Below, piece after piece: positions 9,001 to 9,123 of a stretch of DNA of 9,123 nucleotides. Position 1 is the stretch's first letter; each line of letters begins with the position of its first letter. The notes under the pieces are model-generated. The model had not been told where the DNA came from. It saw only the letters and a list, made by a program, of their open reading frames with translations, and ran no database searches. Origin of the DNA: Bacteroidia bacterium (lineage in GTDB: Bacteria > Bacteroidota > Bacteroidia > Bacteroidales > CAJPTX01); the NCBI GenBank assembly GCA_905373625.1, contig CAJPTS010000059.1, positions 1 through 9,123 of the forward strand, in the 5' to 3' direction. Both the position numbers and the translations under genes were made by a program.

Positions 9001-9025
9001 GCAACGAAAATAGAACTCGTCTCAT
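1..9025 (-). CDS. giant secreted S8 (subtilisin-family) serine protease with multidomain adhesin-like C-terminal region; 3' end outside window
   Basis: One uninterrupted minus-strand frame of 3008 complete codons; base 1 is the first base of the next codon. It is predicted to be a cell-surface or secreted endopeptidase. A Sec signal peptide is followed by a two-part propeptide and a complete S8 catalytic set: D241 in a WDGN motif, H269 in HGMH, oxyanion N372 in SAGN, and S444 in GTSMSCP. About 2500 residues of beta-rich modules follow (sandwich, Ig/FN3, jelly-rolls, CARDB-, CUB-, GEVED-like, LamG, Big, MBG, B-repeats). The start is fixed by an in-frame TAA at 9032-9034, two codons upstream, and by the good signal peptide right after the ATG. 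The next in-frame Met lies about 100 residues downstream. Type IX secretion is inferred from the architecture; the sorting domain is not in view. Domain assignments are by motif recognition. The substrate is unknown. Confidence 0.95.
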   Translation of the reverse strand, partial: MRRVLFSLLFLCVGVLLYAQDPVRFGDREVYLEANVRPKVRGHKTSSLELGNPSGEKLNVLVQFASGKIAYEALKQKGVELGDYLGSNAYYAKVAPGSRPGDFVGTGMRSVVPIRGEWKVVHSLLQDEKPDWAVEGENLKVDLLWFSGIDPELIKADLRKRGVTFSLSSDLFRTAHVTATREQLLALAESDYVSAIRWPEPPMELNNYRGARLSGAMNLRQLPELGGRGLTGKGVRLGIWDGNVGDHVDYGNRVHRQEFEITIASSGGHGMHTTGSILGAGLLDERARGMAPEAEIWTWNFNKQSNGKSVAQEMLETQEKYNISITSNSYGLRVANLCKALQYFNYTMMGNQNTDLLAYYIPTLTHCYSAGNDQGACGWAYGHMSNYAKNIITVAALTAAGEMTDFSSFGPFKDGRLAPIIAARGESVYSVMPNQSYESMSGTSMSCPTTAGHLALLTQRWGQLHGGALPFNYYLKALIANTADDAGTPGPDYQFGFGVLNTLAAVTAMEHNWHAFNSIAKGATDAKEQKITVPEGVKELRVMLCWNDPVARNKEYATGECPLVNDLDLTVVNGSTTYMPYTLDPKKPAAAAVATTKNAVDNIEQVVIKTPAAGEYTISVKGDVKQEDNQDYVVVWYWDYKRPAITSPMAGDVYAQGDDIFLRTENLAAKLKVELSTDGGTNYKVVKAAASLCDSVTIPVETPATAKAVLRVSDANNQIVQTSGFFTIMGQVKGLKLTEAECATDGWKLNWEAVDGAAKYEILRADVEKGIYTSLKVTDNAATEYTLEAGAVKPGDRNVYAVRAINAQDVKGPRSVGVLARGAASLTITSLPYLESFMGSPLKYLKESHGANLSFLTQETNVGLGLPIGSNLIAWRGSKPAPEWNEPFTKQQANVGSIKSCKVTLPTVAASTKLQLSAFYYLAQSAREKGALLRLLVDGVEKPDVLGRNQLVGDGGEHYVTYDLTDKAGSTVSLDFQVALANDRDLCILAYYRLYQTDDKKDAGIAWVNDPAIETKEQMQDETITFKLLNYTSNELSNVPVSVQVDDKVIYSTVVPTLKPFEDRLFSINHNFASDKAHKFKVVVTADVEGDQNIKNNSKNFEVYNMGNVLAMPEVRYVEFFGMVFPIPPHVSTRIKGNIGFTDGQGELGDYKKNENAVLQVLPTNPNATVQVRFNKYDLHERDTIFVYTGEVPANLRVTSDKADFIITGKSSKEISYVSHAFNGGLTFFFQGDPDGEVGGVGWEAQLSEIVLPDKWELAKLEETDGSDETHKKLKLTVKNLLPIVLTNVPVYVNVNDGVTAKLLIPELKASADTEFVVPNEINVKEPMRADVKVVLDRDGQVANNRRTLSIIRDKVWNGGGKIAEPLALSLIKFEQLNEQKAHSLVGTKYVDYRTQTEIPFYTTSVNHFKFTLSAKPTALQANKAAIRLFIDQDDNNELNEAAPELYKVDIAEGKDEYTLEVNFAGQTTVKAGKHRMRILLANDANYALFKQAKDIEWGHAIDFTADIKEGASPFEYEMGIVGIPNIASGRGNLTDKTPVQITLINNGLKPVKEVKVSVKADETAEVEKTITFDSELAPTKTVTVQIPDYTADFSAEGKHSILVKLLKEDADSYDNEAHMNFIKLPEIGNDLYSLAFEAKKGDFLKLSPVTGVENEITLEGWWNINMPHTTGLVDCGEGSVYMGLFVGNAAVPANALVVFAGECGFVSEKSAIAPGSWHHLAATVSQAAKKSTVHAYVDGVELPMRKMNADDGFAFGAVNMNIGLKGENLMFRMWKKVRTANEIKANMSKSVRTGTDRKVPEECLAELIFTEGKGRLTSYGDEATATITGFRKDESIWKPFVPKTYSSVEVVGQSIPVQIEGENITATMPSTFSTFNNVKVKFESDWKGVEVKQGNTTVTDATPLDFSAAEHSLPFTLKLEMLGKTVTENVTIKLVNDKSEACDMLGLTMKKDKNPGLKDDITKSSPLASLIELEAQNESATSVLDPTKVVLQITGISEKAKLYKGEEEVAVNTDITVDLTSPVTFKVVAENLRDVKFYTVRISMTQEITWAIETITCNYGAADQQLDATASSKLPVTYVSANPDVAVVDGNGKLVTVGIGTTKIFAKQEGNAIFKPAADKEREVKVERVAITIKVKDAEMEVGEELPELEFEYQTLVYPNTEWQFDDTYNVCNTGTTTVATFPLAVGTYDIVPVKGTNPYEFGNYTVTRTKGTLTVKAAVKAKKVTFVVKDENDAALQDAELTLGTLKLKTSADGKSENYLLPEKYKVIATKAGYTSDTKEFEVEDADQTVELKLLKEEITLTYTADEHGILQGVTTQNVAKGKDGSTVVAVSKDLKYRFKEWDDNHSNVAARQDKAVNANVTAKAIFETFKYKLKYETTEGGAVASGSVAEQEVVPGEDGTAVTVQAQPGYYFVGWSDGKTELTRTDTKILADQTITARFAKPNLLTWAEDFDAEDFDLNTWNRNRHTTGEGWQIIPKSSVNRTLKGRCLSLAAPLESPVPNYPLMWAASPWLSIDGHAVDAKVIISFERYVQGNDHSVAKLEYCFEDNNWTKAIDIDQKTGGAKYETFTLDAAKLGSNKVLRFRWAFDPAGDGANNYLVIDNIKVAYETPVNAVLRYYAAENGKVQKESEAAAKELQLTTPIGTKGAKVKAVADAGYAFDRWSDDLLAAERQDDKDINVTAYFKPVLTNTHVIQYIADENGSINGLAYQVVKQGEKTSGVTAVPNEYSVFNKWEDNNSTDPYREDVVGAEDKTYKATFTRVKFVLTYKAENGGKIKGTAKQVVKSGESGKEVEAVADAGYRFKKWSDGKTEAKRTDLNVTADKTFTATFEELPKYTITYVAGEGGTISGEATQTIAEGGSGTEVEAVADAGYRFVKWDDEKTEAKRTETNVTESKTYKALFEANPTTYTLTYVAGEGGTITGQLSQTVAAGGDGTEVTAVPNTGYHFVKWDDEKTEATRKETNVTESKTYTAIFEADATTYTLTYVPGEGGTITGQLSQTVAAGG
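220..274 (-). repeat. second copy of the 55-bp identical block
   Basis: This block within B-repeat R7 matches bases 1-55 base for base and encodes the segment from the 'GGTITGQLSQ' turn to the Gly-Gly-Asp turn. Just outside it the copies diverge (PGEGG in R8, AGEGG in R7). Confidence 0.93.
1184..1693 (-). other. jelly-roll (MAM/cleaved-adhesin-like) module 2, set between B-repeats (residues ~2445-2614)
   Basis: It begins NLLTWAEDFDAEDFDLNTW, then GEGWQIIPKSS, then GRCLSLAAPLESP, and ends KVLRFRWAFDPAGDGANNYL with VIDNIKVAYE. The 'W.edFda....dW...........gW', 'sp.lsidg....v.isFe' and closing 'lRfrw.fd......NyLviDNIkV' elements are typical of the jelly-roll/MAM-like domains of Bacteroidota adhesins, which include gingipain-type cleaved-adhesin modules. 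It is much better conserved than module 1. It sits between R2 and R3, breaking the repeat tract into blocks of two and six. Confidence 0.68.
1694..2128 (-). repeat. InlB-type B-repeats R1 and R2 (residues ~2300-2444)
   Basis: Two copies of a ~73-residue bacterial repeat. R1 (2128-1910, 219 bp) starts EITLTYTADEHGILQG and carries YRFKEWDDN; R2 (1909-1694, about 216 bp) starts KYKLKYETTEGGAVASG and carries YYFVGWSDGKTELTR. Each has the family landmarks: an opening 'ytltY', a 'GG.i.g' turn, a 'gxxGxxVxa' turn, the 'Y.F..W.D' aromatic core, and a closing 'v......a.F'. Both are diverged from each other and from R5-R8. They form a two-repeat block set apart from R3-R8 by a jelly-roll domain. Confidence 0.8.
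2129..2356 (-). other. PEGA / carboxypeptidase-regulatory-like domain (residues ~2224-2299)
   Basis: The stretch VTFVVKDENDAALQDAELTL, then LKTSADGKSENYLLPEKYKV, then ATKAGYTSDTKEFEVED, shows the transthyretin-like 'V.d....aL.gA.v.l......T.adG......LP..Y.v.atkaGY' pattern. These small modules are typical spacers. It is directly followed by the first B-repeat. Confidence 0.65.
2357..2644 (-). other. MBG-like domain (residues ~2128-2223)
   Basis: It carries ITIKVKDAEMEVGEELPELE, LAVGTYDIVPVKGTNPYEFG and NYTVTRTKGTLTV. The 'a.d....yGe..P.l......g......G.Y.i........NY.v....GtltV' layout is that of MBG (YDG-type) beta-sandwiches, usually found next to Big-2 domains, as here. Confidence 0.7.
2645..2881 (-). 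other. bacterial Ig-like (Big-2-type) domain (residues ~2049-2127)
   Basis: It starts ITWAIETITCNYGAADQQLD, continues LPVTYVSANPDVAVVDGNGK, and ends GIGTTKIFAKQEGNAIFKPA. The 'pvtyvSanpdVAvVdgnGklvtvGiGtTkI.A.qeGn..f.pA' pattern is a classic Big-2-like spacer. Confidence 0.68.
2882..3649 (-). other. unassigned beta-rich stretch with cadherin-like / DUF5018-type modules (residues ~1793-2048)
   Basis: The family was not recognised with confidence. A Tyr/Ser-rich linker (VPKTYSSVEVV) leads into a module ending LPFTLKLEMLGKTVTENVTI. A second module begins with a lysine/aspartate-rich KKDKNPGLKDDITKSS and ends SPVTFKVVAENLRDVKFYTVRI. The ending 'p.tfkVvAEN.....YtV.i' resembles the closing strand of DUF5018-like or cadherin-like beta-sandwiches common in Bacteroidota surface proteins. 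At least two modules of about 100-130 residues seem to be present. Confidence 0.35.
3650..4138 (-). other. LamG-type concanavalin A-like lectin domain (residues ~1630-1792)
   Basis: Landmarks in order: LYSLAFEAKKGDFLKL, ITLEGWWNIN, GSWHHLAATVSQ, VHAYVDGVELP, and FRMWKKVRTANEIKANM. The 'W.hlAatv......v.aYvDG.e' pair and the closing 'fr.Wkk.RtanEI.a.m' are diagnostic of the LamG_3 family, which binds glycans or acts as a spacer in secreted enzymes. Length is normal for the family. No truncation is seen. Confidence 0.82.
4151..4483 (-). other. CARDB-like beta-sandwich 3 (residues ~1515-1625)
   Basis: It contains TPVQITLINNGLKPVKEVKV, then LAPTKTVTVQIPDYTADFSA, then HSILVKLLKEDADSYDNEAH. The sequence 'vxitLiNnGlkpvkeVkVsv', 'laptktvtvqi' and 'D.dsyDNea' repeats the CARDB-like pattern of modules 1 and 2. 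It is the clearest of the three copies, ending in a D-x-x-x-D-N turn. Confidence 0.55.
4496..4990 (-). other. GEVED-like domain with calcium-type loop (residues ~1346-1510)
   Basis: The centre reads AIRLFIDQDDNNELNEAAPE, an acidic loop with D1432, D1434, N1436, E1438 and E1441 at EF-hand-like spacing. It is followed by VKAGKHRMRILLAND. The combination 'vxiDxNxDgxfxxxxE ... aGxhRMRv' is what is seen in GEVED domains of Bacteroidota secreted proteins. Calcium binding is inferred from loop geometry only. The N-terminal part (YTTSVNHFKFTLSA) fits the leading strands. Confidence 0.5.
4991..5266 (-). other. CARDB-like beta-sandwich 2 (residues ~1254-1345)
   Basis: It has KKLKLTVKNLLPIVLTNVPV, then LLIPELKASADTEFVV, then VVLDRDGQVANNRRTLSI. 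The layout matches CARDB-like module 1: a 'vkNxxxxxltnvpV' strand, a 'lxa..dtefv' strand and a closing 'D.d..v..NNr' turn. It likely acts as a spacer. Confidence 0.5.
5267..5614 (-). other. CUB-like domain (residues ~1138-1253)
   Basis: It begins IGFTDGQGELGDYKKNENAV with F1141. Next come VQVRFNKYDLHERDTIFVYTG and a NGGLTFFFQGDPDGEVGG stretch, and it closes GWEAQLSEI. The order 'f.D.gG..gdY..ne', 'v.f.f..ydl...D.i.vytG', 'g.Ltf.f.sD......GWeA.i' matches the CUB-like modules of Bacteroidota surface proteases. CUB domains mediate protein or carbohydrate contacts, often with calcium. The cysteines of animal CUB domains are absent, as is usual in bacteria. Confidence 0.62.
5696..6010 (-). other. 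CARDB-like beta-sandwich 1 (residues ~1006-1110)
   Basis: The segment has ITFKLLNYTSNELSNVPVSV, then a 'v.tlkPfedrlfsin' strand and FKVVVTADVEGDQNIKNNSK. This order ('vkNxgsxxlsnvpVsvxvdg', 'lxPxxxxxf', 'DxxxxNNs') is the hallmark of CARDB-like cell-adhesion related domains, used as rigid spacers. Two more divergent copies occur later in this protein. Confidence 0.6.
6011..6538 (-). other. jelly-roll (MAM/cleaved-adhesin-like) module 1 (residues ~830-1005)
   Basis: It opens LPYLESFMGSPLKYLKE, a common 'lPfxEsF' entry to Bacteroidota jelly-roll adhesin modules. The middle contains TKLQLSAFYYLAQ and ALLRLLVDGVEKPDVL, and it ends with STVSLDFQVALANDRDLCILAYYRLY. The last part corresponds to the 'vxlxFxaxxxxxxxxiDdixl' closing strands, with the usual DNI replaced by ILAYYRL. 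It is probably a ligand- or glycan-binding beta-sandwich. The family name is tentative. Confidence 0.45.
6566..6850 (-). other. fibronectin type III domain (residues ~726-820)
   Basis: The module begins VKGLKLTEAEC, continues with GWKLNWEAVDGAAKYEILR, and ends in YAVRAINAQDVKGPRSVGV. The conserved W in 'lxWeavdgAxkYeilR' and the later 'YxVrAxN...Gp.S' are the standard FN3 strand B/C and F/G landmarks. FN3 modules in extracellular enzymes serve as spacers or surface-binding units. Confidence 0.72.
6851..7105 (-). other. Ig-like beta-sandwich module (residues ~641-725)
   Basis: This beta-rich stretch runs from PAITSPMAGDVYAQGD through an STDGGTNYKVV segment to VLRVSDANNQIVQTSGFFTI. The 'sTDGGxxY' and 'lRVSDaxn...sxxFxI' patterns are typical of Ig-like domains that follow S8 or M-type proteases in Bacteroidota. 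It probably acts as a spacer. Assignment is by pattern only. Confidence 0.45.
7106..7447 (-). other. KP-43-like C-terminal beta-sandwich following the protease (residues ~527-640)
   Basis: Visible landmarks are LRVMLCWNDP, then LVNDLDLTVV, then a DNIEQVVIKTP segment and AAGEYTISVKG. This order (xLxWxDP, VNDLDL, NxExV, GxYxxxV) is the signature of the jelly-roll domain directly after the catalytic domain in KP-43-type alkaline proteases. There it packs on the protease and often binds calcium. Here it likely stabilises the catalytic unit and marks the end of the protease core. Confidence 0.72.
7511..8356 (-). other. S8 subtilisin catalytic domain (residues ~224-505)
   Basis: The domain opens GLTGKGVRLGIWDGN, with the catalytic Asp at 241. 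The His motif is GGHGMHTTG with H269, the oxyanion Asn lies in YSAGNDQG at N372, and the nucleophile lies in MSGTSMSCPTTAG at S444. It closes with a DYQFGFGVLNTLAAV segment, the usual end of the fold. All four key residues are present, so activity is expected. Two departures from the textbook motifs are seen: WDGN replaces the common DTG, and HGMH replaces HGTH. Spacing between the residues is normal. The domain hydrolyses peptide bonds after maturation; specificity cannot be read from sequence. Confidence 0.93.
8366..8854 (-). other. two-part N-terminal propeptide of the S8 protease (residues ~58-220)
   Basis: Two similar halves precede the catalytic domain. Half one begins NVLVQFASG, runs through a helix-like ALKQKGVEL, and returns to a strand NAYYAKVA (from residue 58). 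Half two begins KVDLLWFSG (K140), has a helix-like IKADLRKRGVTF, and strands ending VSAIRWPEPP. This strand-helix-strand layout, ending in an 'xWxEP...LNN' linker just before the catalytic domain, matches propeptides of KP-43-like S8 proteases. Such propeptides act as folding chaperones and inhibitors and are removed on maturation. Residues 20-57 are an unassigned linker. The assignment rests on layout and motifs, not on a profile search. Confidence 0.6.
8969..9025 (-). other. signal peptide (residues 1-19), cleavage before Gln20
   Basis: The N-terminus has two arginines (R2, R3) and a hydrophobic core from V4 to L17, and ends LLYA|QDP, giving a signal peptidase I site after A19. Gln at +1 fits the Bacteroidetes pattern in which Gln follows the cut and is cyclised to pyroglutamate. 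C12 is preceded by Leu, not Gly/Ala/Ser, so it does not form a lipobox; the protein is not predicted to be a lipoprotein. Confidence 0.88.
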
Positions 9026-9037
9026 TTGCTCTTACTT
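9026..9037 (-). promoter_or_regulatory. A-rich leader with weak ribosome-binding sequence
   Basis: The bases just before the ATG read AAAGTAAGAGCAA on the minus strand. The only Shine-Dalgarno-like element is AAGAG, a few bases from the start. A-rich, SD-poor leaders are normal in Bacteroidota. The in-frame TAA at 9034-9032 excludes any upstream start in this frame. Confidence 0.45.
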
Positions 9038-9060
9038 TTAGGTAAAAATATAGTACCTAA
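9038..9060. promoter_or_regulatory. perfect inverted repeat flanking the -7 element (candidate operator)
   Basis: TTAGGTA (9038-9044) and TACCTAA (9054-9060) are a perfect 7-bp inverted repeat with a 9-base A/T-rich spacer. The candidate -7 box (9045-9052) lies wholly inside that spacer. A dimeric regulator bound here would cover the transcription start region. An RNA hairpin is possible but less likely, because the left arm would lie upstream of the start of transcription. No regulator gene is in view. Confidence 0.5.
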
Positions 9061-9079
9061 GTTAGCGATTTTCAACAAA
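9045..9079 (-). promoter_or_regulatory. candidate Bacteroidota-type promoter
   Basis: Read on the minus strand, TTG (9075-9073) lies 20 bases upstream of TATATTTT (9052-9045). This fits the TTTG / TAnnTTTG pattern of the Bacteroidota primary sigma factor except for the final G of the -7 element. An alternative TTTG is at 9079-9076, with a 23-base spacer. Transcription would start about 14-20 bases before the ATG, giving a very short leader. Confidence 0.5.
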
Positions 9080-9123
9080 AAAAGAGCAGAAACTTCCGTT
9101 CGCTATTACGAATTGATTAGAAT
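9080..9123. other. upstream non-coding tail of window
   Basis: The remaining 44 bases are A/T-rich. No convincing gene end or terminator was found, and no part of a neighbouring gene can be recognised. Confidence 0.5.

Noticed and set aside
9076..9100. T-run on the minus strand as a terminator of an upstream gene
   Set aside because: The run of T (9083-9077) has only a feeble AAC/GTT symmetry beside it and no stable GC-rich stem.

Overview
The window holds essentially one gene. A single minus-strand reading frame opens at an ATG at 9025 and stays open to base 1, giving at least 3008 codons; its stop lies beyond the window. Only about 98 bases (9026-9123), the upstream control region, are non-coding. 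The protein is a giant secreted subtilisin-family (S8) serine protease. The protease makes up roughly the first sixth of the visible chain, and a long mosaic of adhesin-like beta-sandwich domains follows it.

Organism. The features point to a Bacteroidota member, probably Bacteroidales and possibly Porphyromonas-like. The signal peptide is followed directly by Gln (the Bacteroidetes 'Q-rule'). A TTG / TAnnTTTG-type promoter sits upstream, with an A-rich leader and only a weak Shine-Dalgarno. The domain mix (S8 with KP-43-like sandwich, CUB-like, CARDB-like, GEVED-like, LamG, MBG and InlB-type B-repeats) is typical of type IX secretion cargo. Genus is a guess. The diagnostic C-terminal sorting domain would lie past base 1 and cannot be seen.

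Layout in reading direction (high to low coordinates): promoter with a 7-bp inverted repeat around the -7 element (9038-9079); signal peptide (residues 1-19); two-part propeptide (58-220); S8 catalytic domain with D241/H269/N372/S444 (224-505); KP-43-like beta-sandwich (527-640); Ig-like and FN3 modules (641-820); jelly-roll 1 (830-1005); CARDB-like 1 (1006-1110); CUB-like (1138-1253); CARDB-like 2 and a GEVED-like calcium-loop domain (1254-1510); CARDB-like 3 (1515-1625); LamG (1630-1792); an unassigned stretch with cadherin-like repeats (1793-2048); Big-2-like, MBG-like and PEGA/carboxypeptidase-regulatory-like modules (2049-2299); B-repeats 1-2; jelly-roll 2 (2445-2614); then B-repeats 3-8, running off the window.

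How it may work (inference): the chain is exported by Sec, crosses the outer membrane (probably by T9SS), and matures by loss of the propeptide. The protease is then displayed at the surface on a long, repeat-built, ligand-binding stalk. No RNA genes, mobile elements or CRISPR arrays were seen. Domain edges are hand estimates from a hand translation and are good to about 10 residues.
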